Shown here piece by piece: positions 21,506 through 35,476 of a DNA stretch of 64,000 nucleotides. The notes below the pieces were generated by a model. The model ran no database searches. It had not been told where the DNA came from and saw nothing but the letters and a program-made list of their open reading frames with translations. Source of the DNA: Mytilus edulis (taxonomy: Eukaryota > Mollusca > Bivalvia > Mytilida > Mytilidae); the NCBI RefSeq assembly GCF_963676685.1, contig NC_092349.1, positions 43,262,267-43,326,266 on the forward strand, in the 5' to 3' direction. Position numbers and translations under genes: made by a program. The first letter of the stretch is position 1. The number at the start of each line of letters is the position of its first letter.

Positions 21506-24410
21506 CACATTTCATTCAAAACTATCATAATGTAAATGCAAGCGAACTAAACTGAATGATTAGTTGCCTTTATGTACATTTACCTGCAGTCTAATATTTT
21601 GCACGTAGAAAAGCAATGCATGCAACACATAAATGCTTTTATGAAAATACCGAAATCTAAGGTAAGACAAAGAAAGGTCTCTCATCAAACCACAAAAATT
21701 TGAAAAAAAGTATACCAAATACCGAACTCCAAGGCAAATTCCAAAAAAGGGAAATACATAAAATTAATGAAAACGAACAAAATCAAACAATATCAGTCAA
21801 TAGAACAAGTAAAAAACAACTGCCAGATTTCTGACTTGGTACTGGCATTTTCTGAACAAAATGCAGATCTAAACCCGGTTTTAATGCTCCCTAAACCGCA
21901 CACTTGTATGACAGTTGGTTGTACTTCCGTTATATTGACAACTTTAAGTGAGTAACAAAGTACACAAGCCAACATACTAGGGTAATGTGACAATAATAAA
22001 CATACACCGCAAATTTGCCACACAAATGACTGACAAATCTATACAAACATAAAAATACATCTAACAAAGACGCAAACAATAAAGGAGTAGATCGTAGCAT
22101 TGGACAATTATGTAATAATGGGTTATATAGAATTTCTAGACAGCTTGATGGTTAAAGTTATGTATATATTAATACAAAGGTAAATAAAATAGAAACAACA
22201 CTTTAAAAAAAATGTGCGTCCCAATCGCACCTCCGAAGACACATGCATTAAAGTTTCTTTAGTAAAAAGCCTAAACCCCGAGAATATTGATAAAGAATTG
22301 CACAAAAACTCCTTATTTTGGGGTTATTTTTTCAATTTGATATGTGCCCTTGTTGAAAAAGTGTTTATGATTTGACTAAGAGGTTCGCTAAAATTAAGAT
22401 AGCTCTGCAAATATGTATATATTGAACCGTACGAATGTCATAACAAATGCGCAAAAAGAAGAAAACGTTCCGCTAATTATGAAATATGATTCAAATTGAG
22501 ATGTGAAATTTCAAAATAGAATAGTGATTTGTTTCGATTCATATCAGATCTCTTTGATGTCCATGAAAAAAAGGCTACCTCATTTTCAAAGAGGCCGACA
22601 TTGTTGAATCTAATGATTATCGATTTTTAGCTATGAACCAACATTCGTGACAAACAAGTATGTACGATAAACATATTTTGATAATTAAGTTAATATCTTC
22701 CTTTGACTTTGACAAATCTATGAAATGTATACCTGGTTTAATTTTAAAAATCAAAAGCTTTCATCAGAGACATATATACACATTGAATTTGAAGCAGAAG
22801 TGATACAGTGGCAGTTGTGCAGATGGATACAAAAGCAAATAAATTTCTTGTGTGTTCAACTTCATTTGTCTTCTTTATGTTTACAAAGTATACATGTACA
22901 TAGTTTTTACATACATGTAGTATGATTGCTAATGAGACATGATTTACATGTATGACTATCATTGGAAGGCTACTCTATAAATATATCTTTGTACATCAGG
23001 AGAATGGAAAATGCTATCTTTTGTAGCATAAAGGTAGCATAATGTAAAAAAAAGAGAAACTGTTAATTTATCCAACAACGCCCCTGTGAATATATATCTT
23101 GACAGTACTAAATAGCAAAATATTTCGTTTCACAAATTCCTTCCTCACCATGGAAAGTAACATATTTAATTGTTCACATGAAATGACAAAATGTGTAGAA
23201 AAAGAAGCAAGAAATGTTCACTCTACTACTGTACACTAGTCACCCACATTGGTCACCATCTATGTTTGTTTCAGTCCTTTAACAAATTGTCAATGGTGCT
23301 TATTTATATTTATCTGTTGTGTTGTGTTGTTTCAGTTTTACATGTCCTCATTCTGTAATCACTATTTCACCACTCCTGTTTAAACTTTTGAAAAAATGTT
23401 TATGCTAATATTTTCTGCAAGGCACAGATGCTATGACTAAACTGAAATGTGAGGTTTATGTCAATGAGACAACAACACAACGACAAAAATATTCTTTGCA
23501 CATCTATGAATGTTTAAGAATTCTTGTGGAGGTCAAAAGCACATAATGTGTACTTATATATCCATGACCTGGTACATGTATGTACCTATTGATGCATTCC
23601 GTCCTAAACATTATAAGTTGTGTGAAGAGACCAAGCAGTTTATATGCTTATAAAAAAAACTGATTTTATAATGAATTTCTGTATAATAAATTCCGGGAAT
23701 GAGACTATTTTATTTAAAACAGATGAGATATTAGTAAAGGTTTAAACAGAAGCAGGAGATGTCTAGGGGCAATACAAAAGGTACAAGGTCGTGTAACACA
23801 GAGGAAAAAATAACAAATGAAAAGAAAGAAAAAAAAAACAACCCCCATAGCACTGCACCGAAAATTACCTTGAACAACATAAACCCACAAAAGATCAGAT
23901 AAAACTTGTGCACAATTTTAAATCTTTCTAATTTCAAACTCAAGTTTCACTACCTGATAGGAAAGAGTAAAGAGAAGAATGTTGCAGTACTCCGGTGGTC
24001 TATGAAACAAAACATTAAAATTCTACAGTTCAGCAGAGCATTTTACTGTACTTATGATACAAATTGTTTTTAATCAGAGTCCGTGATATTAAGTCTTAAA
24101 AAAAAAAACTACAAATAATGACAGATTCATATTCAATATTTCATGGCAGCAAAAATAGTGATTTTGACAACACTATAATGTACGTTCATTTAGGAAATTT
24201 ATGCAAAGGTTCTATAAATAATTTTATTTTAGGTCAATCAACAATTAAAAAGTATAATTAAATTAAAACAGATTTAAAATCAGTTTCTCACGAGACAAAT
24301 TTCTACTCGCTACATATTTTTTTTATATATATGAAAAAGTTGCTTCATTTCTTTTCTTGTCATGTTAAATGACTATTTTTGTTTTCCTGATTGAATACTA
24401 TAGTATTGTC
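21506..24410. other. Intergenic DNA without recognised gene
   Basis: AT-rich. Short reading frames have no domain signals or splice support. The segment at 21660-21960 looks like part of another dispersed repeat (gacttggtactggcattttc), but no second copy is clear within the window. Confidence 0.4.
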
Positions 24411-25254
24411 CTGGGGTCTGTTGTTCAACTTGTCGTTAGGGCTAACGCGTCGTTAAAATTTCTTAATCATTCGATTAAAATTAATCATATGATTAGTGTG
24501 TTGTTCAACTTGTCGTTAATTTTAACGCTGTGTTAAAAATGCTAAAACTGTCGTTAAACTTAATCCACCTCTTTGAAGTGTATTAAATTTTAATCATATG
24601 ATTAAAGCATCCAAGATGGCTGCTGTATCAATGCAAAAATTAGTTTATCCTCGAAATATGAGGCGTTTAAGAGATATTTAGCTCCGGGAAAGAGATTTCA
24701 GCCATAAAATACCTTAATATTTGAAAGAAACACAATATAGTTGCTAGGAGTTGAGTTGAAACATAAATTGGAAAGAGATTTGACAAGATGGGGCGAAGGA
24801 TCGGACGCACTCATACAATGGGCATTTGATAACAGAGAGAAATTGCACATTTCGGCTGTTTTTCGTTTGTATTTTACCGCTCAGTGACAGTGTTGATTAC
24901 AAAAAACTAAACGTACGCTGAGACGGGCCACATGTTATTGTGCGGAACCATTCAGCAAATTATGACGAACAGCCTTCATAAATAAATAATGTTACCATAG
25001 CATTAATGTACAGGCCATAATTGATTTTCAAAGCAAGTCTTTGCTAATTTCCCCATTTTCGAAGTTCAAATATTAGAACTTTCAGTTTCAGTAGCGCCCT
25101 TGACCTAGTCCTAACTGTTTACGCAGGTAAATTATGATGGGTGAATTCGTCCCCGTATATCTCGGACCTTACGATTTTTATCTTTACACGGAGTTTTTAA
25201 ACAGTGTATATTGTTTTCCCATTTAGTAAAGCTTATGAGCTATGAGGATCCAAA

Positions 25255-25402
25255 TCATGGGTGGATCCAGCCATTTTGGGGGGTTCCAACGTAGCCCAGA
25301 TTAAAAGGGTTGTTTCAAACCTCACGTCGCCTTTCAAAAACTTTGATTGTCAAATAAAAGGGGGATTCAAACCCCCGGACTCCCCCTTAGGCCTAGGATC
25401 CG
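25255..25402. repeat. GGATCCA/hAT-like MITE copy
   Basis: Begins gggtggatccagccatttt and ends ggcctaggatccgc. G/C-rich at both ends. Related to 3570-3652 and 7375-7575. Confidence 0.45.
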
Positions 25403-25874
25403 CAACTGCAAATATTTATAATGAAAATATACTGCCATCAGTGTTTAATATTACTGATTAGGTATTAAGAGACTGAGTCAATAAAATGTCTCATATTTTT
25501 TATCTGACACAATATACAAAAACAAGCACCTGTTAATATTAAGAATCTAGGAAATCTCATATTCGAGTGTCAGATATATTTCAAAAGAAGTATTATACCA
25601 CCATTGGGAGAGAGGTACAACAATGTATGATTTATGTGACTAGTGCTTGTTTTTCCAGATCATCACAGAATATATCTTTGATTTTTTTTAACTTCCAACT
25701 CATCTATAGATGCTTCTCTGGTTAGTCCGAGTAAGAAATGATAAGTATAAATGATCATAAATTGCATCAATATTAAAAAATAAAGAGCATGCAAATATCT
25801 CATAGAGCAAAAAACACGGATAATTTATATTGACCATTTGTTATATGGTTGTGGTCTTCAGTGGCGACACGTAC

Positions 25875-26070
25875 ATGCAGGTCATGTTCCGGAGCACCTG
25901 AGATAACCCCTAGTTTTTGATGGGGTTCGTGTTGCTTATTCTTCAGTTTTCTATGTTGTGTGTGCTATTGTTGTCTGTTTGTCTTTTTCATTTTTGGCCA
26001 TGGCGTTGTCAGTTTATTTTCGATTTATGAGTTTGACTGTCCCTTTGGTATCTTTCGTCCCTCTTTCATA
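25875..26070 (-). repeat. Dispersed repeat family C, inverted copy
   Basis: Inverted match to 17615-17810 (ggagcacctgagataacccc through tatctttcgtccctctt). Confidence 0.8.
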
Positions 26071-27539
26071 AATTAATTTCACTTTGCAATGGATCAAATC
26101 TACGAATGGATCCAGGTAATGGGTGCAGTAGGAGGTCCACCGGAGTTTTGAGAGAGGAATTCTTGGCATGTAACAGATGGAAAATTTAGGGTCAGAATTC
26201 ATAAAACAGACATGGGGCAGTGGCAAATATGGCATGCATATTTGAACACACAGAGGGTACCCCTGGCACCGACTGTTTTCCCCCAAAAAACATAAATCTA
26301 TTTCTCTTCTATGTGACTTCAGACTTTATGTTTTCAATTTTAGTTTCACTTTCTATATTCTGTATTTATTCTTATGTAAGCCCTAGGTGAAAAATAACTT
26401 GATGCAGGAATATATTAATAATAAACATCTTGGAGTTGGGCTATTTCTTTCTGTCCGGGTGGGGATCAACTTCAAGCAGACAACATGCATGCGTATAACG
26501 ACACTGAAGATTTTCTTTTTTTTTTAAAATAAAGACAGTTGTTGTCAGTCATGACGTCCTTGAATAGATCAGTTAGAAAGCAAGGTTTGTAGTTTAAGTA
26601 CACAGGAAAACCTCATTTCTAGTGTTGAAAATAGAGGGAGCAAAAGTTCCACATCCAGGGAATATTTTTATATAAAGAACTTTTTATTTGAAAGGTTTAT
26701 CTTTTTTCAGTTTAATTTAAAAATAAAAAAAATCGACAAATTGTGATTGGTCTTTCTTCCTTTCTTTTGTTATCTAGTGAATTATCATGTTAAAAATCCA
26801 GTGGCAAATACTTCATGCCTTTATATAACGGAGAGCAATTAGCTAAACTTTTTGCCACAAAAATAGATACATAATCATAATTCATAGTTATTTTATTCAC
26901 AGTGAGCAGCCATCTTTGTTGGTCGGTTGTAGCACAATCTCATCAAATGGTAAAAAAGACCACACAATAGGTTCAAGGACACAGTTATCGTCCTTTGGTT
27001 TTCGTTAGTTAGTCCCTACTGTGAACAGTGTATAACTTGCATTTGTATTTGATACACTTTCACAATTTATTTCTTGATATCTAATGCATGAAATATTAAG
27101 TAGGGGGCTGTTATTACATGTTATAAAAATTTGGGTGCTGAATCTTTATGATCCTTTATGTTAAGTAGTGATTTGGTCAGTTTAAAAAAGGTCAATTTTT
27201 ATTACGTCGGAAGCTGTCAGTTAGAGCTGGTAGAAGTTTCTATTAATTTGATACACTACACTGTAAAAAATCTTTTTGAGAAAGAGTAGGTGCGATTTTT
27301 TAAATTTGAATTTATTGTCTAAAAGAAATGCTCTACGAAATAACTGTGTTCTCGGGCCAATAGGGACCAAATTAACATCTTCTACTTGTATACCGTAAAT
27401 CAGCATTTCGATGTGCCTGTAATTCAGTTGTTGCATGTCGTTTGTTGCTATATATATTATTGTTTTACGTTCTTAGTTTTGTTCATGAATATATATAAGG
27501 CCTTTAGATTTCTAGTTTGAATTGTTTTACTCTCTTGAT

Positions 27540-27705
27540 TTGTCATATCTATAGGTCTTTTATAGCTTATGCTTCGATGTGAGTTTTGCTCGTTTGAAGG
27601 CCATACGGTGACCTATATTATATCTGTTAACTACTACATCTTTTGGTTCCCGATAGGGAATTGTCTCTTTGACAATCATGCCACATCTTCTTGTCTTTAT
27701 ATTTA
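27540..27705 (-). repeat. Family A-like repeat, inverted and diverged
   Basis: Words such as gaaggccatacggtgaccta, gaattgtctctttgacaatc and catgccacatcttcttgtc are inverted relatives of the family A start. Confidence 0.5.
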
Positions 27706-29368
27706 CTATTAGCAAAGCCCATACCGTATAGTCAGCTATAAAAGGCCCCGATAAGACAATGTAGACAATTCAAACGAGAAAACTAACGGCCTTATTTATA
27801 TATATATATATATATAAAAAAAATGAACGAAAAACAAATATGGAACACATAAACAAACGACAACCACTGAATTACAGGCTCCTGACTGGGGACAGGCACA
27901 TACATAAATAATGTGGCGGGGTTAAACATGTTAGCGGGATCGCAACCCTCCCCCTAACCTGGGACAGTGGTATAACAGTACAACATCAGAACTAACTATT
28001 TCAGAGGTGTTTTCAGGGGCCCAGGCCCCCTCCCCCTTTTGTTGAAAAAATTTGGTTGATTATATAAAGGGAATCACTGAAGCATGATTGGAGCGGGCCC
28101 CCTCTTAGGCAGTCAGTGCCCCTCCCCCTTTATGAAAATTTCTAGAATTAACAATTTGTTATTTCAATTTTAAAAAACCATTGAAAAGGTTCTCGGACTG
28201 TGCCATTACACGTGCACAAGTGAATATTTAAAATTGTCACACTGTATCTTCTTATGCCGTGTGAACTGCAATCGATTACAGTTTTGTTTTTATTACGATC
28301 TACACCATCCGTAGAAATGATCTGAAATGTTAACTTGGCATGCCATACTTGATCAAATGCGGACGTGAAAGAAAGCACCCTTCACATACGCGTCAATGGA
28401 GATTGTTATTCCAAATTATTTCGTCATTTTTAAAACAAAAGCGTATCTTTCGCATGTGTAGAAGGTATGACTTAACTAACAAAAACTATTTTAACAGACA
28501 TTTGAAGGAATCATTATGTAAAAACAAAGACTTCAACTGAATTATCATTGCAATCACGGACACTGTCGTTGTTGTCAGACACCAAATTCCGGCATTAAAA
28601 TCATGGTCATGAATGATGCATTTTGATTGAGGACGGAAGACAATCTCTGACATTGCTTCTGAGTTAGAACAGTCACATGTTGCATGATAAGACTATTTCA
28701 ACGACGATTGAATTTTTTTAATATAATTAAGAAACAAACTGATTTCAAGTTATTCATTGAATGTTGGTTTTTCGACCACCTGTATGACCTCATCATTTCA
28801 GATACAAAGATTTATGAGCAATAACATGAAAAACTCTGGCCCTAGTCATAATTTAAAGTGGAATGCAAATGGCTTTTGCTGATTATTACAAAATGCACCC
28901 GAAACCATTTTCATGGTAAATAAATGCATATTACTTTTGAATTTGAGATTACTTAATCAGTCCATTCACTGAAATTATTTTTTCATTCAAGCATATTTCA
29001 TTTTGAACTGGAAACATATCTAAAATATTTTTATGTTTCCATAAGAAAAAACATGAACATGTTATAAGATATTTATTCAATAATTATTGGTACCCAAAAC
29101 CTGTTTAAAAGAAGAATGTTATAATTTAATGCATCAAAGGAAATTTTGTAGGCCCTGATTTACAATGCATTGTGGGAAACACTTGCTAACTACCCAAATT
29201 TAATCATATGATTAAAAATTAATCGGATGATTAGTAAATACAATGATTAAAATAAGTTGAACAACGCAATTTAATCATTGCATTTACTAATCATCCGATT
29301 AACTTTTAACGACTGATTAAAATTAATCATATGATTAGTTTAATCACAAGTTGAACAACAGACCCCAG

Positions 29369-30575
29369 TGCTTCTGTTAAAATAAAGTTCTGGTCATGGT
29401 TAAAATAATATGTCAGAATTTGTTTAGTTTTAAAAACAATTCCCAAGTAATGTTCCATTTAGAACTTCACCTCCGGCAAAATTCCGATGATCGGAGGGCA
29501 ATAAATTGCGTAATCGCACACCTGTGAATCAACAGTCACAACTCTAAGGAACTAATTACCGGAAAAATAGGACACACATAATTTCACTGTGTAAATTAAG
29601 GAGCAAACTAAAGCAAAGAAATGCGGTACAGAAAAGTTTCTGGTAATACCATTGATCATTACCAGATTTATTAAATTATATGAAATGCAGAAAAAAATAT
29701 TTTTCTCAATAAATGCATAAAAATAAATATAACGATTTCAAGTAGTTTTTTTTTTAAAATTATATGATCTGAAATAATTTCCACATTGCTTTTCTTGATT
29801 TTCTATCGAGGTTATTCATCCCTGACTTGATTACATGTTCTATTATTTATCGACGAGAATCTCATCCCGGGCCGCGATCTTTTACGGGATTTCACGGAGT
29901 TGCCAATCTCTGTGTATATATGTCTCTGCTTTCATCTATTATTCATTACAATACAAATGAAGATCAATTTTTTGAAACAATACAAACATAGGTTCGTGTA
30001 GCAATTTTGGTCCATCATAATGACCTTGTTTACACTAGATTCGCACAATACTTTTTTAACCTAGTTTACATCGTCTTTCAAAGCATATGTATCATAAACA
30101 TTGTCTACCTACTAACATAGAGGGGTGGTAGGAGGGGTCCTGATCCCGAAATCCCGGGCTTAAAAATACGAAATCCCGAGGTCCCGAATGTAAATAAACC
30201 TAAATCCCGACATCACGAAATTCGAAAAAAAGAATTCCCGGATCCCAAAACGGTTAATCCCGAAATCCCGAGCTTAAAAACACCCGATCCCGGAGTCCCG
30301 ATTAAGGTCCTATTCCCCTCAACATAGTCTACATTTGAAACTTATCAGACAATGACACTCAGTTTCACACACAGCTAGTTAAATTAAGTATGATAAAGCA
30401 AAGATAATAAACAAACAGGGTCTGTGAAATGTTTAATTAGAATATTTCTATAAGATTAATCACTTAAAGAAATACGTGACCTCACGGTTATCGCCGCCAT
30501 CTTGGATAGGGGGCAAGTTGCGTAGTAACTGCGATTGATTACTTCCGGAAATTTCGTAGCAGGAATTTTGACAAC
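29369..30575. other. Intergenic DNA with an ATCCCG-rich patch
   Basis: No gene seen. At 30140-30310 degenerate repeats of aaatcccga(g) with intervening aaa runs form a purine/pyrimidine-patterned patch. Confidence 0.5.
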
Positions 30576-30649
30576 ATGAAATACAAATCAACAGGAGAAA
30601 GATTTGCCGTTGATTCTGACACTGGAAAATCCTATATGAGTTGTAAATG
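30576..30649 (+). CDS. Possible first exon of the transposon YqaJ gene
   Basis: ATG followed by 24 open codons (MKYKSTGERFAV...) and a GTAATA donor-like site at 30650. Its phase (2) does not join cleanly to the exon at 31780, so it may be a separate leader or chance. Confidence 0.25.
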
Positions 30650-31779
30650 GTAATAATTATATTATAACTTCTGCCCTTAATTTACATTCATTAATTAATA
30701 AATCATAAAAACAAGGGGGCGTGGCACATACTTTTTTTTCATAACAGGGTGAAGAAAAACACATTTTATGAAAAATCCATCATCTTTTTATGCATAAAGT
30801 TAAAAAAAAAAACAAAAAAAAACACCCTTATGTTTAAAATACAATCACTTATACCTGAGTCCCTTGTGTTAGAGTGTTTTCATGGTGTTGAATGCAATTA
30901 ATACTGGAAGAATTGAGGTAAGTCTTAGAAGAAAAAAAATATCTATATCATTTTAGAACAAATTAAGTGAGATTTCTTTAGGATAAGAGAAATCCAGTCC
31001 AAACTTGTTCTTTTCTTTTTCTTGGGGTGGTATTTTCATGGTCCTTATAAAAAAAAATCAAAAGAAATGCTAAAATACCAGGATAAACTTTCCTATTATA
31101 TAAATTAAAGTGAAGCTCTTATGAAATCTGTATTAAAAAAAAACCCAAGTGTAGTCCATATAAAAAAAAAATTTAAAGAAATGTTCAAATATCATGGAGC
31201 AAAAAAGTGCAAAATATATATAAATATAATAAAGCCTTTATAAATACTTCAATTCATTCAATATAAAAAAAAAAACAAAAAAACAGTGATATGATGTAAC
31301 ATTTCAAAATTATGTCATGGATGTTTATTTTTTTATTGATGAAAATAAGAACATTAGATATGATTGACAATGAGATAACTATCCACCAGATACCAAATGA
31401 CCAGAATATATTTTGTAAGCAACTGAATATGTTACCATATATATCAATCAGCAAGCTGTTATATTCATGTACACTAGGAGTTAACAAGTTTGTGTTAATA
31501 AAGATGTATTCACTTACTTTATGAGTAGCAATTAAAATTTAGTATGTTACACTGGTCTTTAAGTTTCTTAGTCGGCTTAGAAGATTTCAAGGTGATCCCT
31601 AAATATTTTATTATGACCGCCAAAAAGTAACTGCTGATAAAAAAAAGATGTGCTAACAAGTCAATTCTTTTAGGTTGTCAATGAGCCTCCAGGAGGATAT
31701 TGAAATTGAATAATTGAAAAGAAAAAAATTAAATTCTAACTTTAAGAATTTGTATTCATAATTGTAATTTATTTTACAG

Positions 31780-32529
31780 GTAAATTTAAAATGGATAGTA
31801 CAGATAATGCCTTTGAGGAGTTTTCTTCTAACACTATAGGCAAATTAAAAGATTTCTTGTCTGCAAGAGGACTCTCATGTATGGGAAACAAGCAACAGCT
31901 AGTATCAAGATGTTTTGTTGCATGGGAGTCCAACATTCCATTAAGGTATTCAGAACAGGAGCAACAAAGCAAACTGAAGACAGAATATGCTAACAGATTA
32001 AAAGAGGCAAATATAGATGACCCCAGGTCTTTAAAAGATGATGACTGGTCTTCAGATGTGAAGGAGTGGCCCAAAATAGATCTTGGCAAGATATTTTCTT
32101 TTATTTTATCTAAGAAAGAACAAGATATGGACTTTATTGGACATTATAAAACCCAAAAGGCCTACTCATATTACCAGTCTGGTTTTGTTGATACTGTGTT
32201 CTGTGCAACATTAAATGGATCTCAAATAATAAAGTCCCATGTGACTCCATCACAATCCATCAGGAATAAACCACATGATGTTTGGTTGGCTGTAAACAAT
32301 GAAAATGAAATCGAAGTATCTTGGTGCAGCTGTATTGCTGGGCTTGCCCAAACTTGCAACCATGTCATTGCAGTGCTTTACAAGATTGAGTTTGCCACCA
32401 ACATGGGTTACAATGACCCTTCCTGCACATCTGTTCCTTGTGGGTGGAATACCTCAACAAAGAAAAATGTACAACCATGACGTCTATCTGATTTGAATCT
32501 ACGCCGAGACAACCGTAGTAAAATATCAG
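31780..32529 (+). pseudogene. SAP + SWIM zinc-finger part of the transposon second protein
   Basis: Acceptor ttttacag ends at 31779. ATG at 31791 and 229 codons to a TGA at 32478-32480. The frame then stays open to a GTACTT donor at 32530, and the phase matches the next exon. Residues about 15-40 form a SAP-like helix pair (TIGKLKDFLSARGLS), a DNA-binding motif. C179, C181, C189 and H191 form a SWIM finger (CxCx7CxH). The internal TGA sits in an otherwise conserved segment (NVQP then RLSDLNLRRD) and looks like a CGA-to-TGA nonsense change. Confidence 0.7.
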
Positions 32530-33091
32530 GTACTTGTAATAATAATTTTAATGAACACCTTTGTGAAAACAATTTTTTTAACCTGGTCAATGTTTTTGCT
32601 TTTTTTTCTTCAAAATGAAGACTTTTGAAAACAATTTACCATCAAGAAAATGCAACTGTTTCCAGACAAATACAACAATATAAAAGTCAACGAAGGATGT
32701 CTGTTAAAAGTTTTTGTATTAGTTTTTTTGTACTGTCTTTATATAATTGTGTAATATTATACATTTAATTTAGAAGATAACAGTATATGGGAGATAACTC
32801 TAACTTATTCAGAAAGATTTTATAAAAACTGAAAATTCAATAAACAAACAATTTTAATACATTATAACAAGGTATGACCTTAATAATTAAATAAACTAAA
32901 CATACCATACATTAACAATATACTATGCAAAATTCTAAACACACACGACTAAACATTAATATTGATACAGCTTTTTTTTATATGTGGTACGTTAAACCTG
33001 TCACAATAGTAAAAACCTTTTAACCTGAATTTATATTTTACACCATAATTGCATTGTGATTTTCTATTTATTGAAAACTGTTTTCTTTCAG

Positions 33092-34241
33092 GATCTACAA
33101 TGGACAATGCAGAAGTAAACTTACAGTTTAAGCTTAAGTATGACCCAAGACGAGAAGATCAAAAGTCAGTGTCAGATGGTCAAGTTGAGGGGTTATATTC
33201 ATCACTTCACAGAGTAAGACCTAAAGCAGTACTTTTTACTGGTTTTCCAAATACTCAGGCTGAAACTAATTGTCCAAAATCAATGCTTGATGCAGGAGAA
33301 ATTTTTGCCAAAAACAGTTCAGATACAAGCAGTTTCATAAACAGCTTAACTTTAACTCCTGATCAGTCTATCTTAATTGAAAAAAAACTCAAGGGCAGAG
33401 CAGTAACAATTTTTGGTTGGAGCAGAGAAAAGGCAGATTAACAGCATCAATCCTTCATGAAGTCTCAAAAAAATGAATGAGATTGTTAAAAACAAAATAA
33501 CAAAAACCACTCCTTTAGTAGCAAAAGTTTTGGGTAAAACTTCTAACATTGACCATGTTCCAGCAATTAAATATGGCCGTGCTCATGAAAACACAGCCAG
33601 GAAAGTGTTCCTAGCTCTAGAATCACCTAAACACCGTAACTTTAAGGTTGAACACTGTGGATTATTTGTAAAAGCAGACCGTCCTTACATTGCAGCCAGT
33701 CCAGATGGAATTGTATCATGTCTTTGCTGTACAAAACAGGTGCTTGAGATAAAATGTCCATTTTCCTTGGCAAATAAATCTGTTGTTGATGGTTGGAAAA
33801 ATTTAAGATTACTTGCAAATGAATGAGAGCACTCAAAGATTACAACTTAACCAGTCTCACGGATACTACACCCAAATGCAAGCTCAAATGGCAGTGACTG
33901 GTTTGAAAATGGGACATTTTTTTGTATGGTCTCCTAAGGCATCATTCCAAACCAAAGTTCAGTTTGATCCTAAATACTGGGTAAATTTACAAGAACAACT
34001 TACAATATTTTTTAAAGCTTATGTCGTGCCATACTTGTTATGTAACAAGCAACTTTGTGTATGTCCAAAGTGTGACAAGGTCTACTGTGAAATTGAAGAA
34101 ATATCTAATCAGTTGGAGAGTAGTGTTTTATGTGAATGTTGTGATTTGTGGTACCACTGGAAGTGTGTTGGCATTAAGAGTAATCCAACTACTGAGACAT
34201 GGGTTTGTTCCAGCTGTCTTTTGAATGCTCTTGACTTGTAA
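33092..34241 (+). pseudogene. YqaJ-type exonuclease + PHD-like finger, frameshifted
   Basis: Acceptor tttcag ends at 33091, in phase with the previous exon. The reading moves between frames: 33092 to about 33415, about 33418 to 33826, then about 33815 to 34241, implying two 1-nt frameshifts. The middle part holds the YqaJ/lambda-exonuclease signature (GRLTAS, AASPDG, LEIKCPF: Asp of PDG and Glu/Lys of ExK as metal and catalytic residues). The last part has a Cys/His-rich finger (CPKCDKVYC, CECCDLWYHWKCVG, WVCSSC), PHD-like. In ISL2EU elements this protein is thought to help DNA processing. This copy is broken. Confidence 0.75.
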
Positions 34242-35476
34242 ATTTCATGTTACATCGTTTCATATTCATACATTTAGATTTGTTTTATAAGCATGAGGCA
34301 GCATACACTTTGTAGTTAACTAAATAATTTTACATTAATGTTCAAGCTACTTAATAAGTATTTCTGTTAGTTATTTCTAAAATTCTTCCAACTTTAAATT
34401 GGTATATGATGCTTGCAATATGTATATGAATACAGAACTTCCACCAAAAAAATGTATGTTGCCTTGACAGTAGCATTAGATTATAAAATCTGTTATTATA
34501 ACAGTATTAAAGTCTGATATTTTAGAAATTAAGTTTTTTTTAATATTGCGAATTAATAACATTAACAAACCCGTCTCACTTGGTAAAATGTACAAATATA
34601 TGTAAAAATAAAGTCTCTGATTCTCAAAATATGTATGAAAACAGTTTTTCATAGTTCTTTCCTGAATCATCCATATAGAAATTGCAATAAATTAAAAACC
34701 AATTATTTCTAAATATTATGGTATACAACAGTATTATATATATTAGTAAGTCTATTCTAGCACTACAGTATTATATATATTAGTAAGTCTATTTTCACCA
34801 TAAATGCATGCACTTTTAATTAACTTCCTATATTACTATTTTTCGATATTATCATTTTTAAATCAAATTTTCTGTCAATATGGTTGTTCATCTTTATTTA
34901 ATGATTTTCATTTTAAGATTAAATATGAACTACAGATATATCTTTATAAAGTACTTGTTTTTTAACATGATTTTTTTTTCTCTGAATACACTATTTTTCA
35001 ATTAAAAAAAGAAAGTCCAATAATTTCAAGGAAGTGACAACAGATAAGCATGCATACATAGTATATTATTGTTAAAAGTAAGCTTTATAATATAATCTAC
35101 CTATTGGACTAAATGAACAACAAAATACTGTAGTCGAGAATTGGAAGCAATCTGTTATATGTTAACAAAATTTTCAATTTATTTGCATTATTGGAAACTT
35201 GAAAAAAAGATAAAAGTTATAACTGCTACTTTGTTCTTTGTTGTTCATTCAGGGAAAGCATGGTGCTAAATTATTTCACAATCAATATCTCATGTTTCAA
35301 TTTATTATACATGCAAATCTCACTGTTGAAGCCTTCAAGGAAATAGTTTAATAATATTTTTAACAGTATTTTTCAATCAAACTTTCAGCATTTATCATAT
35401 CATGTATTTTTTCTCTTCAAAAAATTATTAATACTAATGCATACAAAATGTGAGATATTTGATTTGATGAAATAAT
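34242..35476. other. AT-rich spacer between the convergent transposon genes
   Basis: No coding signal. Contains a short duplication (agtattatatatattagtaa at about 34729 and 34767). Confidence 0.5.

Larger units (their letters stand above)
24411..29368. mobile_element. 5-kb element with terminal inverted repeats, no recognised transposase
   Basis: The ends are inverted copies: ctggggtctgttgttcaact at 24411 and its complement ending at 29368. Inside each end the word ttgttcaactt/aagttgaacaa occurs a second time, and the palindrome ttaatcatatgattaa recurs (about 24480, 24595, 29197, 29325). The flanks show no obvious target duplication. The interior has no frame with a recognisable transposase. 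It contains a family C repeat, a GGATCCA-type MITE and a family A-like copy, so the interior may be old and nested, or replaced. Confidence 0.65.

Noticed and set aside
21338-21535. 65-codon frame
   Set aside because: It lies inside retrozyme copy B and reads through the hammerhead.
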